Part shown: positions 54,512-62,897 of the stretch, piece by piece
How the letters are laid out: each line of letters opens with the position of its first letter
Numbering within the stretch: position 1 is the stretch's first letter
NCBI RefSeq assembly: GCF_004340465.1
Contig: NZ_SLVV01000001.1
Coordinates: 286,119 to 350,118, forward strand
Reading direction: 5' to 3'
Length of the DNA stretch: 64,000 bases
Source: Mesobacillus foraminis
GTDB lineage: Bacteria > Bacillota > Bacilli > Bacillales > Cytobacillaceae
Notes under the pieces: generated by a model
Database searches by the model: none
What the model saw: only the letters and a program-made list of their open reading frames with translations
What the model was told of the DNA's origin: nothing
Made by a program: the position numbers and the translations under genes

Positions 54512-56978
54512 AAGATGCTTGTTCGGCTTCGCCTGTATCCTCGGCTGGAGGCTGTGGTTCTTCAGTATTCTCTCCGCCGGATTCTTCTGTGGCTCCTCCC
54601 TCCTCTTTTTCATCGCCTCCTTGCTGACTGCCTTCTTCTGGTGCTGGTTCTGATGACTTTTCTTCTGGCTTTTGACTCTGGTTATTCTCATTGCCCTGTT
54701 CTTCTTTCTCTTTCTCTTTCTCTTTTTCTTTTTCTACTTCTTTTACAGGAGGTTTCCCACTGTTTGTCTTCTCCTTTGGCGCAGGAGCTTGTTCTGGCTT
54801 ATGTTCCTGTTTCTTTTCTTCAGAAACATTTTTTTCTGTTTTTTGTTTCTCCTCCTTCTTCTCCTGAACTGGCTTTGGACTGGAAGTACTGGAGGCAGGT
54901 TGTTCTTTCACAGGTTGACTTTGCGGCTGTGTTTGGCTGTTTTCTGATGCCTCTGCCTTTTTCGTTTGGGGTTTCTTTTTTACTGGCTCCTCCGTCACTT
55001 TTTCCTTTCGTTCAATACTATTCTTTACCGGGTCTTTTTTAGTCGCTGATGCTTTCTTGGTTTTGTTCTTCTGTTCTCTTTCGTATTCGGATATCGCCTT
55101 TACGTTAAAGGAGGCCGGCTTAGTGCCTTTTAAAGCTTCTCCCATGAAGTCTTTGAACACCAGTGCTGCCCCTTCACTGCTTGTAGTAGTCAGGTAGTGC
55201 TTTTCGTCCGTTTGGTCATAGCCAACCCAGACTGCCCCAACCAGCTGCGGGGTATATCCTACAAACCATTGGTCCTTGACTCCTTTTATGCCTTCGACGG
55301 GTACCTGTGTTGTACCGGTTTTACCAGCAACTTCTCTCCCTGAAATCTGGGCGCCTCTTCCGGTTCCTTCCTGAACAACCTCAAGGAGCATGGAAGTCAT
55401 TTTATCAGCAATCTCTTTTTCGGTGACCTTTGTTTTCTTTTCCTTCCATTCAACAATCTTATTGCCCTCACTGTCTTCAATTCTTGAAATAGCATGGGCT
55501 TCGGTTCTTACACCGTCATTGGCAAATGCAGAGTATGCCTCAGCCATATTGAGAGGAGATACCCCTTTATCCAGTCCCCCAAGGGCGATGGCAAGATTGC
55601 GGTCGTTCTCATCCAGCGGGATTCCAAACCTTTTTGCTGCATCCAGGCCTTTGGAGATCCCCATTTCATTCAACAGCCAGACAGCCGGGACATTAAGCGA
55701 ATCCTTCAACGCTTCATGCATTGGCACATCTCCTTTAAATGTGCCGCTGTGGTTCCCTGGCTTATACCCATTGAACTCCATTTCCTCATCTTTTAATTTC
55801 TCCGTTACACCCCAGCCCTCTTCCAGTGCCGGAGTATAGACTACGAGCGGTTTCATAATAGACCCTGGCTGTGTTTTAAGCTGTGTAGCCCGGTTAAAGC
55901 CCCGAAAAACATGTTCACCCCGGCCGCCGACAATGGCCCTGACACCACCCGTCTTTGGATCGACAAGGACGCCTCCGCTTTGTACATTCTGATCTTTTGT
56001 ACCTTTCGGGAATAATTCATCTTTGCTGTATGTATCTTCCATGGCAGTCTGCATGGAGACATCCATTTCAGTATAGATTCGGTATCCTCCTGAAAGCAGT
56101 TCATCCTGGGTAAGTCCATACCTTGAAATTGCTTCTTCTATTACATGGTCGATGTAAAATGGATGTTTCCCCCGTAACGGATCCCGGCCACCTTCATTAA
56201 GGACGACCTTTTTTTCAACAGCCTTTTGATATTCTTCCTCCGACAGGAATCCTTGAGTCTTCATCGCCTGTAAAACAACATTTCTGCGTTCAATGGCTGC
56301 ATCATAATGATTATAGGGATCCAGTGCCGATGGAGCTTTTATTAAACCTGCGAGCAACGCTGCTTCATCTGCGCTTATATCCTTCAGCTCTTTTCCAAAA
56401 TAGTTCATGGCCGCCCTTTTGACTCCCCAGGAGCCATTGCCGAAGTAGATACGGTTTAAATACATCTGCATGATTTCGTCCTTTGAATATTGCTTTTCGA
56501 TTTCCCGGGCAAGGAAGAATTCTTCTATTTTCCTTTTATATGTTTTTTCGGATGTCAGGAGGGTATTTTTGGTCAGCTGCTGGGTTATGGTACTGCCTCC
56601 CTCGACAATTCCTCCCGCCTTGATATTTTTATAAAAGGCTCTTGATATCCCCAGATAATCAATCCCATCATGTTCATAAAAGCGGTGGTCTTCAATGGCA
56701 ATGACAGCATTCTTCATATCATCAGGGATTTCATTGATCTTAACTCCTTCATTTTTATTCGAAGATATCTTGCTGGCCACTTCACCCTTATGATCATAAA
56801 TAATAGTTGACAGATTGAGGTTATCATTTAATGCACTGACATCCGCCCCTTCAGAGTAAACATGAAAAAAACCTAAAAAAGCGAGTACTGCCGTGGAAAA
56901 TGATAATACGAGCACCTGGTTCATATGGAACCTTTTCCAGCCTCTAAAAAATCTTGCAATAAAAGAATGATTATTCAA
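54510..56978 (-). CDS. Class A penicillin-binding protein (PBP1A/PbpF type) with charged C-terminal tail
   Basis: 822 residues. A short cytoplasmic part and one membrane anchor lead into the GT51 glycosyltransferase (catalytic [22 protein letters not shown]) and a transpeptidase with SxxK in PGSIMKP, SLN and KTGTT. The last ~180 residues are a Lys/Glu/Pro/Gln tail. It makes and cross-links peptidoglycan. I prefer the TTG at 56978, with AGGGGTGG just upstream; a TTG at 57041 has none. In B. subtilis pbpF sits beside hemE; here it lies about 40 kb away. Confidence 0.88.
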   Translation of the reverse strand: MNNHSFIARFFRGWKRFHMNQVLVLSFSTAVLAFLGFFHVYSEGADVSALNDNLNLSTIIYDHKGEVASKISSNKNEGVKINEIPDDMKNAVIAIEDHRFYEHDGIDYLGISRAFYKNIKAGGIVEGGSTITQQLTKNTLLTSEKTYKRKIEEFFLAREIEKQYSKDEIMQMYLNRIYFGNGSWGVKRAAMNYFGKELKDISADEAALLAGLIKAPSALDPYNHYDAAIERRNVVLQAMKTQGFLSEEEYQKAVEKKVVLNEGGRDPLRGKHPFYIDHVIEEAISRYGLTQDELLSGGYRIYTEMDVSMQTAMEDTYSKDELFPKGTKDQNVQSGGVLVDPKTGGVRAIVGGRGEHVFRGFNRATQLKTQPGSIMKPLVVYTPALEEGWGVTEKLKDEEMEFNGYKPGNHSGTFKGDVPMHEALKDSLNVPAVWLLNEMGISKGLDAAKRFGIPLDENDRNLAIALGGLDKGVSPLNMAEAYSAFANDGVRTEAHAISRIEDSEGNKIVEWKEKKTKVTEKEIADKMTSMLLEVVQEGTGRGAQISGREVAGKTGTTQVPVEGIKGVKDQWFVGYTPQLVGAVWVGYDQTDEKHYLTTTSSEGAALVFKDFMGEALKGTKPASFNVKAISEYEREQKNKTKKASATKKDPVKNSIERKEKVTEEPVKKKPQTKKAEASENSQTQPQSQPVKEQPASSTSSPKPVQEKKEEKQKTEKNVSEEKKQEHKPEQAPAPKEKTNSGKPPVKEVEKEKEKEKEKEEQGNENNQSQKPEEKSSEPAPEEGSQQGGDEKEEGGATEESGGENTEEPQPPAEDTGEAEQAS

Positions 56979-57156
56979 CTTCCACCCCTGCCTTTTTTTA
57001 AAAATGACGTATAAAATGACAATTCCTTTTTTATTACCCAAGCTGATGCTGTTTTACACTTAGTTGCTAGCTTAATAATCGTTAAGTCCAGGATTGTTGA
57101 GGCAGAATTCCGGGAATAGAAATAGAAAACGAGGATAAGGAAGGGGGATTCCAGCT

Positions 57157-57675
57157 ATGAGTCAATTTAATAAAGTCGTCGTCGCATATGATAATTCCGG
57201 GGGCTGCAATAAGGCCCTTGAAATGGCAGGTTTTTTAAAGAAATTATATCCGCTGATGGATTTAATCGTAGTCCATGTGTATAAAGAAAAACTGATCAAT
57301 GTCCCTGTGGAATCCAAAGAGCTAGCTATCCCGGGACCGCGGATTGAAACCTATACAGTTGACGAACTTTCTGCACCTCCACTGGCTCTCGAGAACAATG
57401 CAGCTGGAAAATCTACGCATGCAAAGCTGGTAAACAGCGCCGAACAGGCTATATATAATGCCAGGACAGAATTAGAAAAGAACGAAGTAGATGCCCGTTA
57501 TAAGATTATTGAAGGAAACCCCGCCGAAAGCATATGTGATTTTGCCGAAGCTGAACAAGCAGACCTTTTAATCCTTGGGCCACCCGGAAATACGGGGCTG
57601 AAACAGATCTTCATGGGTTCAACCAGCCAAAAAATTGCAGAAAATGCTCCTTGCTCTGTTCTGATTGCAAAATAA
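57157..57675 (+). CDS. Universal stress protein, ATP-binding type
   Basis: 172 residues of the UspA fold. The nucleotide motif G-2x-G-9x-GS is present as GPPGNTGLKQIFMGS near the C-terminus. A longer-than-usual insertion lies around residues 45-95. AAGGGGG precedes the ATG. Such proteins aid survival under starvation and oxidative stress; the specific role is not visible. Followed by a strong terminator shared with the convergent Xre gene. Confidence 0.88.
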   Translation: MSQFNKVVVAYDNSGGCNKALEMAGFLKKLYPLMDLIVVHVYKEKLINVPVESKELAIPGPRIETYTVDELSAPPLALENNAAGKSTHAKLVNSAEQAIYNARTELEKNEVDARYKIIEGNPAESICDFAEAEQADLLILGPPGNTGLKQIFMGSTSQKIAENAPCSVLIAK

Positions 57676-57713
57676 AAAACTGGGATGGGCCTGCTGGCTC
57701 ATCCCAGTTTTTA
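57675..57713. terminator. Shared terminator after the universal stress protein
   Basis: AAAACTGGGATG pairs with CATCCCAGTTTT around a 14-base loop, with flanking A and T runs. Confidence 0.88.
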
Positions 57714-57719
57714 CTATTA

Positions 57720-58172
57720 TCAGCTATTGGCAAGCTCGTGGAACCGTGCGTTGCTTTCCCCCTCATGGAAACTGCTGTAGATGCGGTAATGGTCACTGTC
57801 TAAGATTCGATAATGCTGGCTTAAGATATTTTGCTGAAGAATAAACCCATTTTTATTCCGGATTTCCCTCCACCAGACTTTCCCGCCCAATGTCTTCTCT
57901 TTGCGATAATCGATGCCTTCATGGGCTATGGTTTCAAGTACTTCCAAAGGCTCATTGCCCAAAATGTACTGAATGGTTTCTGTCTCCCTGAACAAAGCAC
58001 ATACTGTGACGACGGTCGACCAGCCAGCAGGAATCCTTCCTTTTTCAATCTGGACGAGTGTCTTTTTTGATACTCCAATGATATCTGCCATTTTATCCTG
58101 CGTATAGCCGGCTTCAGTCCTGACCAGCCTTACTTTTTCTGAAACTTTGGCAATGATTTCTCCTCTGTTCAT
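57720..58172 (-). CDS. Xre family helix-turn-helix regulator
   Basis: 150 residues. The N-terminal HTH reads GYTQDKMADIIGVSKKTLVQIEKG. The C-terminal ~80 residues (GKVWWREIRNKNGFILQQNI) form a small domain rich in aromatic residues, not matched to a known ligand domain. AAAGGA lies about ten bases before the start. It precedes no obvious partner; convergent with usp. Confidence 0.82.
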   Translation of the reverse strand: MNRGEIIAKVSEKVRLVRTEAGYTQDKMADIIGVSKKTLVQIEKGRIPAGWSTVVTVCALFRETETIQYILGNEPLEVLETIAHEGIDYRKEKTLGGKVWWREIRNKNGFILQQNILSQHYRILDSDHYRIYSSFHEGESNARFHELANS

Positions 58173-58265
58173 CAGCCGTCATTCCTTTGTAGTAGGATAG
58201 TGTAATTTTACACGACCCTGCCGCCTCCTACAAACTTTTTTAGCGGCAGCTGACTTCCCATAAGA

Positions 58266-58835
58266 TCAGAGCATTCTTTTCGGTGCAGCTGAAATGACCA
58301 TGATGACCAAAATCATGCTTAGGATCATACTCGGAAGCATATAAGTGCCATTATACAACAAAGAGTACAGGGCAACCGGCTGTCCTTCCGGGGCATATGA
58401 ACCAAAAAATACCCAGCCTGTATAAAAGTGAGCAAGGAACCTAAGTAAGCTTCCCGCGGCTGTACCTATAAGGGCATACCATACCCAGGCCTTGTTGCCC
58501 TCGTTGACTGCTTGCTTGATCGCAGGAGCAAAAATACCCGCTAGGCCGACCACGGTAAATGCAACAAGATAATCGATGATTCCCTGTACAGGGTGATACA
58601 GCTGGGGCATTCCTATGACCAGCTGTAAAAGGCCCAGCAGAAATCCTGTGGTCAAGCCGCCCTTTAACCCCCATCGAAAAGCCATCAGAAAGATCGGGAC
58701 CATCGCAATGGACACAGAGCCCCCCTGTGGCCATATCCTTGAAAAAATGAATGCAGAGACTAAATCAAGCAAATAGGCCAAAGCTGTAAACGCAGCAGCT
58801 TCGACTAAAAATAATGTACGCTTTTTCTCCATCAT
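58266..58835 (-). CDS. thiT: Thiamine transporter ThiT (ECF S component)
   Basis: 189 residues with six hydrophobic segments. The motif FMAFRWGLKGGLTTGFLLGLLQ and the downstream FLAHFYTGWVFFG region match ThiT. It binds thiamine and associates with the shared energy-coupling module (EcfA/A'/T, encoded elsewhere). AGGAGG precedes the ATG. A TPP riboswitch with terminator lies upstream, so thiamine pyrophosphate shuts it off. Confidence 0.93.
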   Translation of the reverse strand: MMEKKRTLFLVEAAAFTALAYLLDLVSAFIFSRIWPQGGSVSIAMVPIFLMAFRWGLKGGLTTGFLLGLLQLVIGMPQLYHPVQGIIDYLVAFTVVGLAGIFAPAIKQAVNEGNKAWVWYALIGTAAGSLLRFLAHFYTGWVFFGSYAPEGQPVALYSLLYNGTYMLPSMILSMILVIMVISAAPKRML

Positions 58836-58890
58836 GCTCTCCTCCTCTTAATAAAGATGAGGTTAAAGTCTGTATTCTCCCTTTAGATGC

Positions 58891-58933
58891 AAAAAAAAGG
58901 CAACCCAGAACCTGCAGGATACTGGATTGCCCT
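58891..58933 (-). terminator. Riboswitch-controlled terminator of thiT
   Basis: GGCAATCCAGTA and the GGGTTGCC arm form a stem on the minus strand, followed by eight T residues, between the TPP aptamer and thiT. Confidence 0.88.
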
Positions 58934-58942
58934 TTGATCGTA

Positions 58943-59034
58943 TCCACATTCCTTCGCTAGTGTTAACTAACAGGTTCAAAGGGTCAGAACTATAACGCTC
59001 ACTCTCAGCCGCCTTATGCAGCTCCCCTTGTGGT
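58943..59034 (-). ncRNA. TPP (THI-box) riboswitch
   Basis: On the minus strand the conserved blocks GGGGAGC, GGCTGAGAG, GACCCTTTGAACCTG and CTAGCGAAGGAATGTGG appear in order. This is a standard TPP aptamer ahead of a terminator and thiT. Confidence 0.97.
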
Positions 59035-59296
59035 ATTTTTAAAATTATTTCGTTCTGACTATACTATTAATTGTTTTAAAATACAAGGATTGTTTTTACC
59101 GCAGGCTGGAAAAGCAGGTATTTTTACCATCTGTCCGGTTAAGAATATACAAGTATTTTCTTTGACGATTGTTGATGCTTCAAAAAGAGTTTCCCGTCCT
59201 CAACACTGCTTCCCATGTCTTACAATGTTTCTATAGACCCACAGAACCTTTATTTGATAGATTTAAATATGCACTTAGACTGTTGGAGGAATCAAG

Positions 59297-60166
59297 ATGG
59301 ATCGGAATGAACAAATTAAAGCTGGTGAAAGAGGTGCGTGGGTCAGTATCCTCGCTTATCTCATCCTGGCAGCTGTTAAGCTGACAGCAGGAAAAGTATG
59401 GAATTCAGAAGGGCTTTGGGCTGATGGGCTCAACAATTCAACCGATATTGTAGCCTCGGTCGCAGTGTTGATTGGATTAAAGATTTCGCGGAAGCCGGCA
59501 GACCATAATCATTTATATGGCCATTACCGCGCTGAATCAATTGCATCGTTAGTTGCAGCATTTATAATGGTTTCTGTCGGAATCCAGGTTATCATTGGCG
59601 GCGTGGAATCCATATTTAACCGGCATAGCACGACACCTGATCTTGTATCAGGCTGGGTCGCACTCGGGTGTGCAGCAGCGATGTATGGAGTTTATCGATA
59701 TAATCTGAAATTAGGAAAGAGAATCAATTCTTCAAGCATCAAGGCCGTGGCATATGATAACCGTTCAGATATGCTGGTCAGCATCGGAGCCTTTATTGGA
59801 ATTATCGGCGCCCATTTTGGTTTCGTATATCTTGATATAATAACCGCCATCATTGTGGGTCTCATTATCTGCAAAACAGCCTGGGAAATTTTCCTGGAGG
59901 CTTCTCATACCCTTACAGACGGATTTGACACACATTCGCTGGAAAAGATAAAAGAAACCGTTCAATCTACCCGTGGGGTCTATGAAGTAACAGACCTGAA
60001 AGCACGAATGCACGGAAATCAAGTTCTAGTTGAGACCACTATTCGTGTAGATCCAGATTTGAATGTGATCGAAAGCCATGAAATCACCGAAAAAATAGAA
60101 AAAAGACTGGAGAAGGAATGCAATGTTCAAAGTGCCACTATCCATATTGAGCCTTTTTCTGTCTGA
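59297..60166 (+). CDS. Cation diffusion facilitator family efflux protein (possibly Mn)
   Basis: 289 residues, six membrane spans and a C-terminal cytoplasmic domain of about 80 residues. The transport site residues read D-x3-N in span 2 (DGLNN) and D-x3-D in span 5 (DNRSD). Zn-type members use His/Asp; the Asn/Asp set resembles Mn exporters such as streptococcal MntE and B. subtilis MneP/MneS. Start at 59297 follows GGAGG. Confidence 0.87.
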   Translation: MDRNEQIKAGERGAWVSILAYLILAAVKLTAGKVWNSEGLWADGLNNSTDIVASVAVLIGLKISRKPADHNHLYGHYRAESIASLVAAFIMVSVGIQVIIGGVESIFNRHSTTPDLVSGWVALGCAAAMYGVYRYNLKLGKRINSSSIKAVAYDNRSDMLVSIGAFIGIIGAHFGFVYLDIITAIIVGLIICKTAWEIFLEASHTLTDGFDTHSLEKIKETVQSTRGVYEVTDLKARMHGNQVLVETTIRVDPDLNVIESHEITEKIEKRLEKECNVQSATIHIEPFSV

Positions 60167-60194
60167 ACATCTGAGTTTTTAAACCTTATCCCAT

Positions 60195-60223
60195 GCTGCC
60201 GGATCCTTCTGGCAGCTTTTTTA
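60195..60223 (+). terminator. Terminator after the cation efflux gene
   Basis: GCTGCC pairs with GGCAGC around a ten-base loop, followed by TTTTTTATTT. Confidence 0.85.
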
Positions 60224-60320
60224 TTTCTATATCTAAAGTACCTTTTTGCATTCATTAAAGGATTTTTGATGTTTACAAAGAATTAATATAAGTACCGAAT
60301 GGCAAAGTGAGGGAAACGCG

Positions 60321-61451
60321 ATGCACGTAGTAACGAAAAAAAAAATGACGGACTTTCTTTTATCAGAAAAGGACTCTTTAATTGCGGAGTGGACGAAAAA
60401 AATTCAAATATCAGAGGATGACCCTTATAGAGATAAAATCAGCTCCAACGCGGAAGAGATGCTAGGCATTATTATCAACCTGTTCTCAAAACCTGATGAT
60501 GAGGTTGACCTGCATATCGAAAAGCTGGCCATTTTGATCGGGAAAGAACGGGTAAAGGCCAATATTAATATTGGCGACTTTGTCTACAATGTTAATCTGG
60601 GCCGGTCAATCATCTACTCCTATTTGAAAAAACTCGAACTTGACTGGGATCACCTTCAGGAATCGATTGACCGAATTAATTATTGTTTTGACCACTTTCT
60701 GTATTTTGCAGTTTCGTACTATTCAGAGCATAAAAATAAGATCATTGAAGAAAAAAATGAATTTATTAATTCCACACACCAGGATCGACTGACACTGCTG
60801 GGCCAAATGACTTCAAGCTTCATCCATGAATTCAGAAATCCATTGACATCCATCCAGGGCTTTATTCAGCTGCTGAAGGCTGACCATCCAGACATGAAAT
60901 ACCTGGACATTATTACCAACGAACTCGACCAGTTGAACTTCCAGATTTCCCAATACCTGCTGCTTTCAAAAAAGGAGCTGATTGGGAAGGAGAAGACAAG
61001 ATTTTCTCTTAATATTATGATTGATGAAGTACTTGCTTTCTTATATCTGAGTCTGCTTGATTCGAAAGTGAATGTGGTCAAGGAAACGAACGAAGAAATG
61101 GAATTAGTGGGTTATGCCGACGAAATACGGCAGGTCCTCATCAATATTGTTTTTAATGCCATTGACGTATTGAGCCAGTACCGGGAAGATCCACAAATAA
61201 ATATTAAAGGATACACAGTAAATGATACTCATATCAAGCTGGAAATAGCCAACAACGGACCGGCCATTCCGGAGCATATGCTTAAGTCCATATTCGAGCC
61301 TTTTGTAACGACCAAAAAGCTTGGAACTGGGCTAGGCCTATTTGTTTGCCGGGAAATCATTGAAAAACACAAAGGCATCCTTGCTTGCTCCTCTGTCCCT
61401 GATAAAACAGAATTTATCATCCTCCTTCCACTCGCTAAAAATCCCTCATAG
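60321..61451 (+). CDS. Soluble sensor histidine kinase (sporulation-kinase-like)
   Basis: 376 residues, no membrane segment. The N-terminal 150 residues are helical, resembling RsbR/kinase N-terminal sensory domains. The H box FIHEFRNPLTSIQGF puts His near residue 168, the N box is NIVFNAIDVL, and the G box is GTGLGLF. It resembles KinA-E-type C-termini that feed the sporulation phosphorelay, but no response regulator lies next to it. GTGAGGG precedes the start. Input signal unknown. Confidence 0.85.
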   Translation: MHVVTKKKMTDFLLSEKDSLIAEWTKKIQISEDDPYRDKISSNAEEMLGIIINLFSKPDDEVDLHIEKLAILIGKERVKANINIGDFVYNVNLGRSIIYSYLKKLELDWDHLQESIDRINYCFDHFLYFAVSYYSEHKNKIIEEKNEFINSTHQDRLTLLGQMTSSFIHEFRNPLTSIQGFIQLLKADHPDMKYLDIITNELDQLNFQISQYLLLSKKELIGKEKTRFSLNIMIDEVLAFLYLSLLDSKVNVVKETNEEMELVGYADEIRQVLINIVFNAIDVLSQYREDPQINIKGYTVNDTHIKLEIANNGPAIPEHMLKSIFEPFVTTKKLGTGLGLFVCREIIEKHKGILACSSVPDKTEFIILLPLAKNPS

Positions 61452-61452
61452 A

Positions 61453-61487
61453 AAAAGCCCGTCGCCTAGCTGCACGGGCTTTCTTTG
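61453..61487 (+). terminator. Terminator after the histidine kinase gene
   Basis: AAAGCCCGT pairs with ACGGGCTTT around an 11-base loop, followed by CTTT. Confidence 0.85.
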
Positions 61488-61554
61488 CATTGATTACTTT
61501 CACCGGCCAGTCTCAAGTCAGGTCGTGAACAAGCTTGGATGGCTTAGGAAATTC

Positions 61555-61765
61555 TTCATCATGCCGATGAGAACCTATCCCTTCCTCAGATTCTAAAGAA
61601 AAGGGCTTCATCATGCCGATGAGGGCCTATCCCTTCCTCAGATCCGGAAGAAAAGGTCTTCATCATGCGAATAATGACCCGAAAATTCCCTGAAATCCTG
61701 AAGACCAGTTCTTGATCCGTGCCCGGCAAGGAAAATGTGCCTTCCTCCGTTTATAAGCTGAGCAG
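61555..61765. repeat. 52-bp tandem repeats after the histidine kinase gene
   Basis: TTCATC recurs at 61555, 61607 and 61659 (52 bp apart), and a diverged TTGATC at 61712. Each clear unit has TCATC, five bases, GATGA, then TATCCCTTCCT. The unit shares TTCATC and the GGCCT-pyrimidine layout with the ecs array. The rest of 61488-61953 has no supported gene. Confidence 0.93.
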
Positions 61766-61953
61766 ACAATGCAATTTCACTAAGCACTCGGAATAGAATA
61801 CCGTATCTACTCCGCCCATAAACCATTATTCGACTAGTATCCCCCAGCCCAACACTATCTACATAACCACCAAATTAACCTAACTTCAGTCAAAGGCGTA
61901 ATACCTTATTAGGAAAATGAAACATTAAAAAAATGATCTGGGAGGTTCTGTAT

Positions 61954-62502
61954 ATGTTCTCATTGACAGTCGACAAGGATATTGAACTGCAGCTGTTTCA
62001 GCTGCACCACGCCGAAGAACTTTATTGGCTTGTTGAAACAAACCGGCCGTACCTGCGTGAATGGCTCCCGTGGGTCGACAGTATTTCGTCCCCCGCTGAC
62101 TACCACTCCATCATCCCGCTTTGGCAGAAGCAGTTTAATGATTATAACGGGTTCAACGCAGGGATACGTTACAGAGGCAGGCTGGTTGGATCCATTGGCC
62201 TGCATCAGATTGACTGGAGGAATTCTCAGACCAGCATTGGCTACTATTTATCGAATGGTTCACAAGGAAAAGGAATTATGACAAGGACTGTAAAAGCAAT
62301 CCTGGATTACATTTTTTTTGAGGTGGGCCTAAACCGGGTGGAAATTCGCTGCGGAACGGGGAATGCGAAAAGCCGTGCGATTCCGGAACGTCTTGGGTTT
62401 AAGAAGGAAGGAGTCATCCGTGATGGAGAGAACCTTTATGGCCGGTTTCATGATCTGATCGTTTACGGAATGCTTTTTAAAGAATGGAGTTTGAAACCCT
62501 AA
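61954..62502 (+). CDS. GNAT family N-acetyltransferase (RimL/YdaF-like)
   Basis: 182 residues. The GNAT core shows NRPYLREWLPWVDSI near the N-terminus, the acetyl-CoA loop SQGKGIMTRTV and the RCGTGNAKSRAIPERLGFKKEG motif. Such enzymes acetylate ribosomal protein N-termini, polyamines or amino sugars; the acceptor here is not visible. Start at 61954 follows GGGAGG. An ATG at 61933 in frame lacks a ribosome binding site. Confidence 0.88.
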   Translation: MFSLTVDKDIELQLFQLHHAEELYWLVETNRPYLREWLPWVDSISSPADYHSIIPLWQKQFNDYNGFNAGIRYRGRLVGSIGLHQIDWRNSQTSIGYYLSNGSQGKGIMTRTVKAILDYIFFEVGLNRVEIRCGTGNAKSRAIPERLGFKKEGVIRDGENLYGRFHDLIVYGMLFKEWSLKP

Positions 62503-62625
62503 GTCGTGCTGCAATGAATCAAATTTTTTAAAGGAAAAAGTTACCTGGCATTTCATATATTATTCGTTCTTTTCATATCATACTATAACCGATATTAATT
62601 CTAACTGTATCCTAACAAGATGTGG

Positions 62626-62847
62626 TATAATTAAAGGTAAATTTAAATGAGCTGAGGTGATATGGTGGGGTAATCTATCGTATCGTCGACCCAATAGCCA
62701 TTATACCGGCAACTTAAGCGTTCCCCTGCCGAAGAAATAGGTATTGGTTCGACGGCCAGGGAAAACAGCGTTTGTATTCTACTACACTATAAAAATCAGA
62801 GAAAACCATAATTAGTGCGTGCTTTTTCAGCAGGCTTTAATTTTTAG
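62626..62847 (+). promoter_or_regulatory. Long structured leader with terminator-like hairpin before the CNNM gene
   Basis: A TATAAT at 62626 precedes a leader of about 260 bases. In it 62684-62699 (CGTCGACCCAATAGCC) pairs with 62740-62755, enclosing an inner CGGCA/TGCCG hairpin (62707-62731). A GC-rich hairpin at 62817-62835 followed by TTTAATTTTT looks like an intrinsic terminator ahead of the ribosome binding site. I cannot match it to a known riboswitch class. Confidence 0.6.
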
Positions 62848-62897
62848 TTTATTGGGAGGTGACTCCTTACCTGTTTCTACAGGATAAGGGAAATTAC

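Noticed and set aside
54440-55042. A 200-codon plus-strand frame rich in Leu and Phe that looks like a membrane protein
   Set aside because: It is the antisense of the Lys/Glu-rich PBP tail; complements of AAA/GAA codons read as Phe/Leu. No ribosome binding site.
62650-62775. M-box (ykoK) identity of the CNNM leader
   Set aside because: The leader shares AGGTGA but lacks the GGCTCCT and GCTGCTGCCC blocks that I associate with the M-box, so I left the class open.
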